Part shown: positions 10,919 through 22,796 of the stretch, piece after piece
Position numbering within the stretch: the first letter of the stretch is position 1
Layout: every line of letters begins with the position of its first letter
Assembly (NCBI GenBank): GCA_014529385.2
Contig: CM043963.1
Span: 5,179,501-5,243,500 of the forward strand
DNA length: 64,000 nucleotides
Source: Adiantum capillus-veneris
Taxonomy: Eukaryota > Streptophyta > Polypodiopsida > Polypodiales > Pteridaceae
Reading direction: 5' to 3'
The notes under the pieces: generated by a model
Seen by the model: only the letters and a program-made list of their open reading frames with translations
Databases searched by the model: none
What the model was told of the DNA's origin: nothing
Position numbers and translations under genes: made by a program

Positions 10919-13650
10919 ATGAATTTAAGATCAGAAAGACACATCCCTAGAGACCAAAAAGTGGCAGGTGATCAAGGTAGCTTAGTATCCACGGAAGAAA
11001 GTGTAACCCACGCAAGGCTAGATCAATTAGCCCCAATCATTGAGGAAGATAGTGATACTGACACTTCATCAGATAAGTCCTTCTTCATGATGGGTAGTCA
11101 ACAGCCAGGAGGTTTCTCCGGTGAAGGACTAATGCTAGGAGGAAGTACCTCCCAAAACCCTTTGAATGATGCCAAGTTCACTATAATATTCTTAGAAGGA
11201 ACAAACTCTAGGGGAGCCCTAGTTTATTCTGACTATCAGGGATGCAAGTGTATTTGTATAGAGGAAAGACCTTCTTAGAGAGTGGAGATAATTCGAGTCT
11301 ATGATGATGGAGATAGATTTCGAGACGAAAAGCGGAACCACTATCTGATAGTTAGTAACCCTGAGGATTACAACAGATATGGAGATAATGTGGCAAAAGG
11401 AAAAATGGTCTCAGAGGCTCAAGAGCCGCCTCCAAAAATTGATCGACCTGGAGCTCTTTTTATGTATGATAAAAAAACAACCAGGGTCTCTACCTGTAAT
11501 GAGAATGTGGGAATTTACAAGCATGAGAGTGAGGGAGTAGTCTCTTATTTTCAATGCAAAGAACCCTACCCAAATGAATTAAGCAAAGGCAAGGTTCTTT
11601 ACTTGTTCTCTTATGAAATTGCTATGGGGAAGGATATCATTTTTGTTGACAGGTACGGACGAGAATACAAACTAATTCTCCCAGAGGAGATAGAAAAGGC
11701 AACAATTACAGAAACATCAACATATGCCCCCGAATAAGTACCAAGGTCCACCTATACCCCTAGCAAGTCAACAAACCCATTTTCAGAGGAGTACAAGACA
11801 ACATCACATTCTAACTGACAACAGACGTTCAACTACCATAACCAACAAGCAACCCAACCATCATTGTAGGCATGGCTTCAACAAAGTGCGACATTAGAAC
11901 AAGAACAAAACAGCTATGGTTATCCAACCACACAAGGGCTAAGAGATTTACAAGAACCACCACTCTATTCACAGTATCAAGGTGAGAGTAAGCCAAAAAC
12001 TCAAGAGTCGGCAAAGCCCGAAAGACAACCCGTAGAAACAGTTCGAAGAGATGAACCACCTCTTGCAAGAACCGTCAGAAATTATGGCTTAGGAGCACCT
12101 GTGGGAGAGGAACCCTCCCACTACCGAAGGCTAGAGGAGGTATATTGAGTAGGACAAGGAGCACCAATGATGAGATTTGTAGACCATCGTAGAATTAGAC
12201 CTTCTCAGGTGCAAAAATGGGTAAACAAGAAATACACGGGAAACAGAGATCCTAGGGATCATGTAGCAGACTTTGTGCGTGTAATTAGAGTTGAAGAAGT
12301 TTTGGACTTCCCTATTCATTTTGGAGGGTTTGGATTTACACTAGAAGAGGATGCCGCTACTTGGTTTGACTCTGTGGAGTGTAGAGATTTTGAGTCTATT
12401 GAGGAGGTTTTTGATGAGTTTATTGAGGAATTCTCACAAAGGGGGATAGCTCATAATACAGTCTCACAAATCCATAAATTCAAACAAAAAGGAGGGGAAT
12501 CTGTGCGAAAGGCAGCCCTACAACTAAAAAGATATGTGAAGTTCTGCCCTGTGGAAGAACTACCAACTCAGTTCAAACTTATGCTTATATTTATTCAAGG
12601 ACTAAGGAACGCAGATCTCTAGAAGGACTTACATATGAAGAGGAACACGGTGTTAAATGAGTTAACTAAGGAGGCTCTTTACCTTGTAGACAATTGTGCG
12701 GTCTATAAGGAGGGTGAATTCAAGGATCTTGATTACGATTCATCCTCACAACAAAGTGGAAGAAAGTCCGCTAAGACAGCACCGAACGGAGAAGTAGCTA
12801 TAAGCCACGAGCAGCTTGTGGAGGAAGTGCTAAAAAAAATTAATATGTATGCCAAGCCTCAGTATAAGTAGCCGAAGTGGTGTGCAATTGAACAAAAATG
12901 GACAAACCATGTGACGACAGAATGTTATTATAACAAGGGATATGTGAGAGAGAGACCTTATGCTCCCCAGGCTCAAGTAGCATCTCCTCATCTTCCACCA
13001 ATGCCTAGGTATCAAGCAGGTAACCTACCAGGACCTGTAAGTGTTGAAAGACCACAACCAATATTGGGGAAACAACCACCCCTACCAGGATTACGACCGG
13101 TTGGCATAAGATACACACAAATGGTAAACTAACCAGAAGAGAAGGCTTTGGTACCTATGCATGCATATTACAAAGATTCCAATGGATATGCAACAAATCC
13201 TATCTATTATCCATCAGAAGAACCCACAACGCCAGAACCTTGGAGCATGATTGGAAGTACATGACCACCAACAGCTACACAGGTAGCAGGAGAAGGAAGA
13301 TACAGCTTGGATGAACAAACACTGTTGTTCATAGCCAACGGAGGCATGGACGGATAGAGGCATGCGTACCAATAGAGAGGAGCTCAAGGAGAACCTCAAC
13401 AGCCTAAGGGACCTTGATACAAGTGTGGCGAAGATCATTGGCTAAGGGATTGTCCTCACGATGAAATCATTAGAGTGAACGCGTATTGCACCGAGTGTGG
13501 AATTACTCACTTAATTCCTGATTGCCCTAAGAACCCGAGCAAAGGAGCAAAAACTACTTTGAACATGCTGGAAGCAGTGCCTTCCAGTGGAGGGTTAGAA
13601 AACGAGACAGCTATACCTATTCACGCAGTGATATGAGCACAAGCTCAAAG
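10919..13650 (+). pseudogene. Gag of element D with two CCHC knuckles
   Basis: I chose the ATG at 10919 because the product starts M-x-LRS-x-R, like the first ORF of element C. One reading frame (the frame of 10907) runs through to the protease but is cut by many stops, including those ending at 11278, 11737 and 12622. A Retrotrans_gag-like region lies at about 12167-12622, with WFDSVECRDFESIEEVF and the FSQRG and KGGESVRKA segments. Two knuckles follow: CGEDHWLRDC at about 13424-13456 and CTECGITHLIPDC at about 13489-13527. The stretch after the second knuckle (NPSKGAKTTLNMLEAV) corresponds to NPNAPKITPLNLVEI of element C. Gag packages element RNA. The number of stops shows this copy is dead. 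Confidence 0.78.
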
Positions 13651-15043
13651 AATGACAAACGAACCCATAATTGAAGAGCCAAAGACCGATGCCCCAAGTG
13701 CAGAAATAAAAAATTAGAGAAACACTTGGAAAGCTAGAAAGGTGCATATGAAAGCCAGGAGAGAACGAGAGCAAATGGCTCTATCCAAGGAGTTAAAACA
13801 CACAAAGGATAAATTGGATCGGTTAGAGGATCTAACTAGTTTAAGTTCACACGCTGCTACAACCAAAGGAGCCAAGTAAATGGTAGAACCTAAAAGTGCA
13901 GGATCGGGAGGATCGGTACTGGTAGAAAAAGTAAATGAGCAGCTGGACGCACTTTTAAAAGCATACAAAGCCAGACTCAAAAACAACCAAAACCAAGAGC
14001 AAAGATGGATGACTTATCCATATGCAGAAATAGAAAAACAGAGGTTGGAAATGTGTCGAAAGATGCATGATTGAAACAGCCCAATCCTTGATAGAAAATC
14101 TGCTTGGTAAACCTGCAAGTTGGCACGAGGTACCAGCTCCAACCCCTATCAAACCAACTCTAGGAAACAAGTAGACATGAAAGAGAGACTCATGACTGCT
14201 TTTGAGTCTAAGAGAGAACCTATCATAGTGCCAAATACAACAGATGAGACAATTGATGGTTTCCAGTCTAAAACATTGGAAGAAATGGGTAAGGATTGTA
14301 ACAGTCTAGATGACCCGTGGAAGCAAATCCGAGAAGCAAATGAAGCTAACATGGTGAACCACCAAATAAATAGCACTAGAAAGGAGAAAAATAAGATCTT
14401 ACCTCCCATTGAAGAGTTTGAGGCAAGATCACAAATGAACTTTGATATGAACTCACAAGGGGAGGACCAAGGTTCAATTAGTTTGGGACACAGCCAACCA
14501 GACTCGCTAAAAATTTTACCCTCTTACCTAGGGGAGTATGAAGCTAAGTCTAAGGTGAGAGCAATCCCATCTCAAAGACTTTCTCCTCACAGAGTAACGG
14601 ATTCACAAGGGCTGATAGAGTTATTGTCCACACCTGTCGCATGCATAATCACGTTAGCCGAGCTCCTGAGGTTACGACCAAACATGTGGACCACCGTAGG
14701 CAAATGCTTAGAAAAATTTGGAGTAAAAGACCCTACCTCGAAGCTTCAAGAAGGGATCAGAGAATTGGACAAACCTCAACTAAACACTAGGCCAATACCT
14801 TTAAACAAGGTTGGAGAATATTGTGAGGGAGAAGATGAAAATACCACACTACCAGTAGAATTCCAGGGAGTAGTATCCAAATCTATTCTTGACAATGGAG
14901 CGGGAGTTGCTATCGCCACCAAAGAAATCTGGAAAAAATGGGAAAAACCGGCTTTGAGAGCTACCAGAATGAAATTGCAACTAGCAGATGGGTTCATGGA
15001 AAAGCCTCTAGGACTTTTAGACAAACACATCCAAAACAAAGCT
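13651..15043 (+). pseudogene. Gag-protease linker and broken retropepsin of element D
   Basis: The same frame continues through a Lys/Glu-rich linker (knuckle side to about 14800) into a protease. The active-site motif is ILDNGAGVAIATKEIW, matching ILDGGAGVSIVTKDCW in element C. The stretch MKLQLADGFMEKPLGLL follows. The protease match then ends near 15033-15043 and lacks the ILGRP half. That missing half is what element E begins with at 54781. An ORF of 337 codons (14120-15133) covers most of this part. Confidence 0.75.
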
Positions 15044-15353
15044 TCAAATGGCAAGCAAAAGAGAAAAAGATTACGGTCACATCAGCATCGACAATTCTCT
15101 CCACGGAAACCACAACGGTCATACCTACAGTAGCGGAAAACCAGGGCACCTTCACAAAGAAGACAATTAAACAAAGAGCGACAAAATTACAACTTTTAAT
15201 TGCAAAGAAAATATTTCAACCAAACCAAACACAAACAGGAAACCTGGACGTCGAATGCCAATAAACATCTTGCTTATTCCCTCCTCTTGCACAACATTAC
15301 TTTTACCATGCATTGACCGCGTATGCATTAGGTAGGGCCATGTCACAAGGACA
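15044..15353 (+). other. Remnant downstream of element D protease
   Basis: No intact gene. One frame reads SFKWQAKEKKITVTSA, vaguely like the YKWVPKASLVTIASA stretch of the element C tail, so this may be a decayed W-x-P-K region joined to the protease by a deletion. The last 85 bases are unassigned and end at the LTR of element H. Confidence 0.35.
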
Positions 15354-15672
15354 TGTAAAGAATGAGGATGCAAGAGAGCTACACAAGACAAGCACAAAGC
15401 ACACAGAGATGGAAAGCTTCTTCTTCTTCTTAGAAAAGAGAATACAAAATGACTAAGTGCTAAAGCTGAAAAATAGCACATATGTACATGCGGTCACTAA
15501 GTCTGAACTCGCTAGAAGCGTACTAGGCTGGCACTATAAGTGTAGTCCAGCTATAGAATCATTGGCAGAGATCCTCCGTGTCGGTCACCTAACGCGTCAG
15601 TGAGTAAATGCCGTAAGCGGCCAAGACTCGTAGTGGATGCCAACACAAGATGTAGAGCTCGACATCTCAACA
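15354..15672 (-). repeat. Element H 3' LTR
   Basis: It matches 24420-24728 with scattered substitutions. On the minus strand it begins TGTTGAGATG at 15672 and ends CATTCTTTACA at 15354. The pol frame runs into it and stops at 15597. Confidence 0.9.
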
Positions 15673-16460
15673 CTCCCCCTCGAGCTCTCCATGTCACAAA
15701 GTCCAAGCATAGTCCTGAAACGTCGAAGCTTCTCAGATCCGAGGGCCTTGGTAAAGATATCTGCTATCTTCTCCTCTGTGCTGACGTAGACCAAGTCGAT
15801 GTCACCGGCCAATGCTCGCTCTCGAACGTAGTGGTAGTGGACCTCTATGTGCTTGGTCCTAGCATGGAACACTGGGTTCCTAGCCAACTGCATGCTGCTG
15901 AGGTTTTCACAATGGATGACAATCTGCTAGTCTACATGCACTCCCAATTCCTCAAGTAATGTGCGTAGCCAAGCTACCTCGCACGCCGCAACTGCTGCAC
16001 CTCTGTACTCGTCCTCTGTGCTCTATAAAGCAACCATAGGCTACTTTTTGCTGCTCCAAGTAACAGCAGCACTCCCAAAAGAGAACATGAAGCCACTCAT
16101 AGATCTCCTATCAATAATGCTGCCTGCCCAATCTGCATTTGTATACCCATACAATGCTAATGGTGCATTTGCTGCATAGAACAATGCGTAGTCAAGAGTC
16201 CCTTGCACATACCGAAGTGTGCATCGTACTCCATCCAAATGTGGATTCCTCGAAAACTGTATGAACTGACTCTCCAAGCCTACTGTGTAGCTCAAGTCTG
16301 GCCTTGTGATAGTTAAGTAGATTAGACTACCCACAATCTTCATGTACATCTTGACATCCTCAACAACATCACCCTTCTCTGCACTCAACTTTGTATTGAC
16401 ATCCAAGGGAATAGAAATTGACTTACAATCAGCTATACCATACTTTGACAACATGTCCAA
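15597..16460 (-). pseudogene. RT end and RNase H of element H
   Basis: The frame shows the copia RT C-terminus (SKYGIADCKSISIPLDVN, TRPDLSYTVG) and RNase H, with NADWAGSIIDRRSMSGF holding the first catalytic Asp, a decayed STEDEYRGAA segment with the catalytic Glu, and the HIEVHYHYVRER end. Stops interrupt it after SSKK, after PMVAL and after LGVHVD. All lie in the same frame as RT and integrase, so only point changes broke it. RNase H removes the RNA strand during reverse transcription. Confidence 0.9.
15673..15681 (-). other. Element H polypurine tract
   Basis: The minus strand reads GAGGGGGAG directly before the TGTTGAGATG start of the 3' LTR. It primes plus-strand synthesis. Confidence 0.82.
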
Positions 16461-16463
16461 AGC

Positions 16464-17609
16464 TTACTGTCTCTGTGACAGCCATACACCCTCTGGAGTC
16501 CTGATCACCTCAATGCCAAGAAAGTAGCGCAACTCGCCCAAATCTTTCATTTCAAACTCCTGTTTGAGAAGACCCTTCACATGGTCAATCTCCATAGCAT
16601 TGTCACCCACAATAATAAGGTCATCTACATATATGGTAATGACCACAATCCCCATATCACTCTCATGTACATAGAGTGAATGATCAACATGAGCTCTCCT
16701 AAAACCAATACTGACAAGATACTTGGCAATCCTGTCATACCATGCTCTAGAGCCCTGCTTCAAACTATACAAAGCTTTGAGAAGCCTGCATACATAATCT
16801 GGGTAACCTGGATCGACATAACCAGGTGGTTGATCCATATACACTTCCTCTTGCAACTCACCATTCAAGAAGGCATTCTTTACATCCATTTGATGCATAA
16901 TCCATCCTCTAGATGCAGCCATTGCTCTGACAGCTCTCACACTTGTCATCTTTGCCACTGGAGCAAAGGTCTCCTCATAGTCTATGCCATACATCTGTGC
17001 ATAACCCTTTGCGACCAGCCTTGCTTTGTGACGTTCAATGTTACCATCAACCTTATGCTTGGTTTTATACACCCATTTACAGCCAATAGCTTTCTTGCCA
17101 CTTGGCAATGGCACCAACTCCCATGTGTCGTTTGCTTCCAATGCAGCCATCTCTTCATTCATTGCATCATCCCAATGCACATTTCCAATTGCATCCTCAA
17201 AACATGTGGGCTACACATCCTGTATCACCTTAGCCATGTAGGCTTGGTGATACGCTAGATACCCATCATAAGTCAATTTCTGAACTGGATTTCTGACTCT
17301 GCTAGATCTGCGCCATCCTAGGTCACTCCTTTGCCATCTAGAATCTTCTTGTACTTTCCTTACACCAGGTGTCCTGACAACCGAAATTCCAAATTCCTCA
17401 TCAAGACTTTGTTCAGAACCATTTGAATCCATGTCTTTATGTGAAAAACCTGATGATGCATCATCCATAAAGGGAGGTTCATCAACCTTTTCCTTCTCTT
17501 TTCGTGATACATTCCCTGTACTTGCTGGTGGAGTGACCTGCGTACGTAGCCTACCATTCCATGGCTTCTCAACAGAGCCACGAGAAGAGGACTCTCGTGG
17601 TCCACTCAA
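16464..17609 (-). pseudogene. Reverse transcriptase of element H with upstream linker
   Basis: The 238-codon stretch 17180-16464 is a typical copia RT: NDTWELVPLPSGKKAIGCKW, ARLVAKGYAQ, DVKNAFLNG, and the catalytic YVDD at 16620-16631. A stop separates it from the 132-codon Ser- and Glu-rich linker (17609-17211), which ends in the LTYDGYLAYHQAY segment. Frame is shared with integrase upstream and RNase H downstream. It copies the element RNA. Confidence 0.92.
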
Positions 17610-17612
17610 AAC

Positions 17613-18619
17613 CTATGACTGTGGCCTCACATTTTGTACAACCACATCATCTTTTACATCAGCCCCAATAGTGCCATGTGCATTACTGTACCAACTGCTC
17701 ATCTCATCAAAGACTACATCTCTGCTCACTCGTAATTCTCGTGTAGTAGGATTGTAGCACCTGTACCCCTTTTGTTCAAGGGAATATCTCATAAGAATAC
17801 ATTTCTCTGCTTTAGGATCCAATTTCCTACGCAAATCATCTGGTACATGCACGTAAGCTATGTAGCCAAACACTTTCAAGTGTGCCAAATCAGGCTTTGT
17901 ACTTGTAAACTTTTCCTCAGGTGTTACATCATGCACCACAGATGTAGGTGTCCTGTTCATAATGTACACAGCTGTATTTACAGCTTCAGCCCAAAAATGA
18001 TGAGGCATGTTCTTCTCATTCATCAATGCACGTGCAACCTCTGCAATGTGCGTGTTTTTCCTTTCTGCGACCCCATTCTGTTGTGGAGTATATCTGCATG
18101 TAAACTGCCTGTGTATACCATGCATTCGCAGAAAAGTTGAAAAATCGTTGGAGAAGTACTCTCCCTCTCCATCTGACCTCAATGTCTTGATTTGCATATC
18201 TGTCTCCTTCTCAATCATGACTTTGAAGTCCTGAAAGTGACCAAGCACTTTACTTTTGTTACGCATGAAGTAGACCCATACTTTCCTTGTATGGTCATCA
18301 ATGAAAGAGACATAATACCTGAAACCATGTATACTTGCAGTATCAGTTGGACCCCAAACATCTGTGTGCACCACCTCAAGTGGCTTTTTACATACATTGC
18401 GCTCAGAGCCCTTTGATTGTTTTCCAAACTGGCATGCTACACACACTTTATGCATACCATCCACCTTGAATTTGGGCAAACCTTTTACAATCTATTTTGA
18501 TTGCATGCTGCGCAATCTCTGATCATTGACATGGCCAATGCGTTTGTGCCAAATGTCAACATCAGCCACAACATCTGTGCCCTGTGCAAATAATGCAGCT
18601 TTTACCTCAGGCATGTCTA
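17613..18619 (-). pseudogene. Integrase of element H
   Basis: The GAG-pre-integrase zinc site appears as WHKRIGHVN with CVACQFGKQ. The catalytic core shows HTDVWGP, RSDGEGEYFS and PQQNGVAERKN, which supply the Asp, Asp and Glu. RYSLEQKGYRCYNP and VSRDVVFDE mark the C-terminal part. A TAG after SMQSK at about 18490 and one after RPQS at 17610 break it. Codons before 18619 are cut off by element I and resume at 22797. It inserts cDNA into the chromosome. Confidence 0.92.
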
Positions 18620-18847
18620 TGTTACCATATACATGTGGTAGTGATGTGTGTGAACACACTAGGACCGCCGGGGCATTTTTTCCCTCTTTAGGAGGTTTTT
18701 TTCCCCCGTGCATTGTATGTACGCCCATCACTCTAGGGCTACCTATCTTTCCATAGCACACTAAGTAACACACTCTCTATTGTGTGCCTTGAGCTTCCTT
18801 CGTCTTCTCCATGCTGTGTGTGTTTCTCTGCAACCCTAATTCCAAAA
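18620..18847 (+). repeat. Element I 5' LTR
   Basis: It begins TGTTACCATA and matches 22564-22791. Its last bases read CCAAAA where the other copy has CCAACA, so the terminal CA is mutated. A TATA-like stretch is clearer in the right copy (TGTATATACG near 22658-22667). Confidence 0.93.
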
Positions 18848-18849
18848 AT

Positions 18850-18861
18850 TGGTATCAGAGC
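18850..18861 (+). other. Element I primer-binding site
   Basis: TGGTATCAGAGC is the usual plant copia site complementary to initiator methionine tRNA. It starts two bases after the LTR. Confidence 0.92.
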
Positions 18862-19209
18862 AGGTCACGTCCTCCCGGGCTTAGTCGCCAGCTCCTCCAG
18901 CATATGCCTGCTCACTTTCTCTGATTTCAGTGAGCTTTGGCGAGCGTTCGCAGGTCGATAAATATTTTGCCTCATCTCAAAGAGCTTGGTCTGCTCAGAA
19001 TTTTGATTTGGGCTCATTTCGGCCTCTGTTTCCACTACAGGCAGTACTGCACAGGCTATTTTGTCATTTCGTGCAAAATCTCTGTCAGTGCCGTTTTCTG
19101 CATAACAGGTGCCTTATAGTCTTCTACGATTTGTGCTATATAGAAGAGGTTATTCTCGCTCCGTTTCTCCTATTTTTGGGCAGTTTTCACATCAGGTGCA
19201 ACATTTACC

Positions 19210-20101
19210 ATGGCTGACAACAACAACAGAGATGTGTTCAAGATGTTTGCTGTTGAGGACAGGTTAGATGGGGACAACTACCCTATGTGGGCTTCTATGA
19301 CGCAACATGTTCTTGTGTCAAAGGGTGTCTGGAACATTGTGCAGGGCATTGATGTACGTCCTGGTTCTGAGGATGTAGGCGATGTTGAGGATGTTGCAAG
19401 TCTTGCTGCAAGGATTGCAGCTATTAGAGTTGTTTTGCCTATGGCAGAACAAGCTCGTTGGGATGTTAAGGATGCGCATGCTCATGCATTGATTGTGTTG
19501 TCTGTGAAGCGCACCACTGTTCCTCACATCCGTTCAGCAAAATTTGCAAAACAGGCTTGGGATATTCTAGCAGGTCTTTATGCAAGCCGCAATGAGGCTG
19601 AAATTGCTTTGCTACGTAAAGAGCTGGAGTCGAAGATTATGCATGAGGAAGATGATATGGACACTTTCCTTGCTAGTGTCAAGGATATCAATGAGCAGCT
19701 TATTTATGCAGGTGAAGTCATTTCAGACAGTTCCCTTGTGCAGACTGTTCTTGATGCCTTACCAGATTCCTACCAGACTTTTGCTAGTACTTGGAGACTG
19801 ATGACCCAAGGAAATCCTCAAGTTCTCAAGTTTGATGCATTATGCACATTGCTATTGCAAGAGTTACTTTCTAGAAAAAACAGGACTAGGTAGCGTGCAG
19901 TTGAACACGATTTTATTGCTTCTCAAAGAAAGGGTGGTGACAGTAATGCAGTCACTTCTTATGGTTCTGCTGCGAGTGGAAAAAATTCTATTCCTAATGC
20001 TTCTGTTGGCAGCAATTCGTCTGGAAATTCTAGTGATAAGGGCAAAAGAAGATGCGTTGCCATTATTGTAAAGCCAATGATCACTTGATCAAGTTGTGTC
20101 C
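19210..20101 (+). pseudogene. Gag of element I
   Basis: The ATG at 19210 (MADNNNRDVFKMF) opens a 227-codon frame with the copia Gag features LDGDNYPMWASMTQHVL and WDILAGLYASRNEAEIALL. It stops at a TAG at 19891-19893. The frame continues to a Ser/Gly-rich stretch and then must shift by one base to read the knuckle CHYCKANDHLIKLC at about 20055-20096 (CX2CX4HX4C). It would form the particle and bind RNA. The leader 18862-19209 has no gene. Confidence 0.9.
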
Positions 20102-22125
20102 TAAGTTGAAGGCCAAAGAGGCTAAGAAGAAAGAGGGTGGTTCCACTGCAAATGCTGGTTCCACTACAAATGCAGCCATTGTTGAGTCGTCTGTGAAAGG
20201 AGACTGTGTTGTTGATGTTGATGCAGAATGGGATTTTAGCGCAGAGTGCACTTACAATCCTGTTGTCCATGATGCATGCTTGTCAGTTGCTGCAGATTCG
20301 CATGTGTGGTATTTTGACAGTGGTGCTACAAAGCACATTACCTCACATCGTGAATTGTTTACCTCTCTCGAGTCTGTCCCTCATGGGAATTCAGTCACTT
20401 GTGCCAACATCGCCTCTTATCCAGTTCAGGGAGTTGGAAAGATTGTGCTTACTGCTGCTAATAGCATTTCTTTCACACTTGTTGATGCACTTTATGTACC
20501 TGGGATCAAGAAGAATCTCTTGTCTGTATCCGCACTTGCTAGACTTGGACTTGTAGTCAAATTTGTGGATGACAGATGTACAGTTCATGATCTCTTTTTT
20601 GGTGATGAAATTGCTACATATGGGCTTTTGTTCCGAGGGATGTATAAGCTCACTTTGTATGGCAAGTGTGGAAAAACTTTTGCAAATGTTGTTGCAGATT
20701 CAAGGGCTATTTCAGATGCAAAACTTTGGCATGCACGTTTTGGTCATCTGAATTTTACGAGTTTGCTGCGTTTACAAAAATCTGATATGGTTGCTTCTTT
20801 GCCGCCTCTTGAAGCACCTGTCAAACATGTTTGTGAAGGCTGTATTTTGGGTAAGATGCAGCGTTCTAAGTTTCCAAAGGATGGTTCAGTTCGGGCCACA
20901 TGCAGGTTGCAGCTTGTGCATAGTGATGTTTGTGGGCCCATGCAAACTCCCTCCTTGGGCAATTACCTGTACTTCATGACTTTCATTGATGATTACTCCA
21001 GGCATGCATGGGTATATCCGCTGAAAGCGAAGTCCGAAGTTTTTATGTGCTTCAAACAATTTCTGGCTATGGCTGAAAATGTCTCGAAATGTACTATGGG
21101 CACCCTCCGTTCAGATCGAGGGGGGGAGTATATGTCTCGTGAATTTAATGCATTTTTGGCTAGTCGTGGGATAAAACACCAATGTACAGTGCCTTATACA
21201 CCTCAACAAAATGGTGTTGCTGAGAGGAAAAACAGGTCACTGATGGAAATGGCATGATGTATGGTCAAAAGTCAAGCTTTACCGCATTCTTTTTGGCTTC
21301 AGGCCATCATGTGTGCCACTTATGTACTTAACAGGTGTCCTACGAAAGCTTTGTAGTCTATTACTCCATATGAAGCATGGCATGATAGAAAGCCTTCTAT
21401 TAAGCACATGCGTGCTTTTGGCTATTTGGCATATGCTTTGGTGCCACAAGTGTAGCGCAGAAAATTGGATGATAAGGCTGTCAAATGTATTTTTGTTGGT
21501 TATAGTGCTGAAAGCAAAGGTTACAGGTTGTATCATCCGCAACCAAAACGTATTCTGGTTTCTCGGGATGTAGTGTTTGTGGAAGATTCTGTTCATCCCT
21601 TGCTGTCATGTACTAGAGACAGTAATGTAAGCTCACAGGACATTTATGACACTTTGTTGCCTCTTTTCCGTGGTGGAAATACGAATGTAAGTTCCAATGA
21701 GGCAAATGTACATCCTATGGAGGTTTCTGAAAATGTTTTAGATCGGCCTATTACTGATGCAGATGTACATGATGTACTTGATGAGGAAAGGGCTGAAAAT
21801 GAGCTGGCTAGAGGTATGCCAAAATGGCTGGTGCACACTTTGCGTGATAGTAAATTGGATGCACCTTTGTCTAGTCGTACTTGTTCGGGCTCTCGCCATG
21901 CATCTTATGCATCAGATTGTTATGCTTTGGCTGTGTCTAGCTTACATGATCTTGAGGAGCCTCTGACTTTTGATGAAGCACAAAATTCAGAAAATTGGAT
22001 GGCTGCCATGCAATCAGAATATGATGAACTTATAGAAAATGACACATGGACTTTATGTGATTTGCCTCCTGGCAAAAAGGCCATTGGTACAAAGTGGGTT
22101 TACAAGTTGAAACGCAAGCCGGATG
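20102..22125 (+). pseudogene. Protease, integrase and start of RT of element I
   Basis: In the frame of 20052 the protease motif is WYFDSGATKHIT. The GAG-pre-integrase site follows (LWHARFGHLNF with CEGCILGK), then the integrase core with HSDVCGP, RSDRGGEYMS and PQQNGVAERKN. Stops lie at 21254-21258 (TGA after SLMEMA), near 21352 and near 21452. The frame then enters RT at WMAAMQSEYDELIENDTWTL and GTKWVYKLKRKPD and stops matching copia at about 22125. Protease matures the polyprotein and integrase inserts the cDNA. All RT catalytic residues are missing. Confidence 0.9.
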
Positions 22126-22523
22126 CTTGGCCGCTCATGTATATCATAATTGAGCAAGAAGCAACCTATTGTGGAAACTTCTAGTTGTGAGGTTGAGTAC
22201 AGGGTAGTCTTCACAGCTGCAGTTGAGTGTGTATGGCTCAGACGCCTTATGATAGATTTGGGTGTTAGACAAGACACTGCCAACACTATCTACACTGGCA
22301 GTCAGATCGCATTGGTAGTTGCGAGGAACCCAATTTTCATGCTCGCACAAAGCACATTGAGGTGCATTACCACTATGTCAGGAAGAGGCTCTCAGCAGGA
22401 GAGATCAACTTGGCTTATGTGCCAACGCAAGACAACCTTGCATATCTTTTCACAAAGGCATTCTCTCGTGAGAAGCTTGAAGCTTTCCGCAAAGCTTTGG
22501 GCTTACTCCCCTTTGTGTACTGA
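22126..22523 (+). pseudogene. RNase H end of element I after RT deletion
   Basis: Sequence jumps from the RT N-terminus to the RNase H half: SSCEVEYRVVFTAAVECVWL carries the catalytic Glu segment. A one-base loss near 22337 shifts the frame; the next frame reads HIEVHYHYVRKRLSAGEI and ends in TGA at 22521-22523. The join at about 22125-22150 therefore removes the RT catalytic region and the first RNase H motif. Confidence 0.88.
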
Positions 22524-22563
22524 TCCTGTCCTCAGGGCATGGGTCTTCCCTTTACTCATGATT

Positions 22564-22791
22564 TGTTACCATATACATGTGGTAGTGATGTGTGTGAACA
22601 CACTAGGACCGCCTGGGCATTTTTTCCCTCTTTAGGAGGTTTTTTCCCCCTGTGCATTGTATATACGCCCATCACTCTAGGGCTACCTATCTTTCCATAG
22701 CACACTAAGTAACACACTCTCTATTGTGTGCCTTGAGCTTCCTTCGTCTTCTCCAAGCTGTGTGTGTTTCTCTGCAACCCTAATTCCAACA
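22564..22791 (+). repeat. Element I 3' LTR
   Basis: It matches the left LTR over 228 bases and ends in CCAACA at 22791, followed by GTCTA. The 40 bases upstream are not a clear polypurine tract. Confidence 0.94.
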
Positions 22792-22796
22792 GTCTA

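Larger units (their letters stand above)
8762..15353 (+). mobile_element. Element D: truncated Ty3/gypsy element (5' LTR end, leader, gag, protease)
   Basis: A partial 5' LTR, primer site, long leader, gag and protease follow in plus orientation. The LTR is cut on its left by element A. The protease frame stops matching its family near 15033-15043. The right edge is the LTR of element H. The LTR matches that of element F (44308-45384, opposite strand). The gag start and knuckles match element C. No RT or integrase of this element lies next to it; element E at 54781 may be its missing half. Confidence 0.8.
18615..22796 (+). mobile_element. Element I: Ty1/copia retrotransposon nested in element H
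   Basis: The two LTRs are each 228 bases (18620-18847 and 22564-22791) and the whole is flanked by a perfect 5-base duplication GTCTA at 18615-18619 and 22792-22796. It lies in opposite orientation to H and interrupts the protease-integrase junction. A TGGTATCAGAGC primer site follows the left LTR. Most of RT is deleted, and three TAG/TGA stops and two frameshifts are visible, so it cannot move by itself. Relatives: an LTR at 31320 and an integrase fragment at 62220. Confidence 0.96.

Noticed and set aside
15349-15353. Target-site duplication for element H
   Set aside because: GGACA on the left does not match the bases after 24728 under either choice of LTR end.
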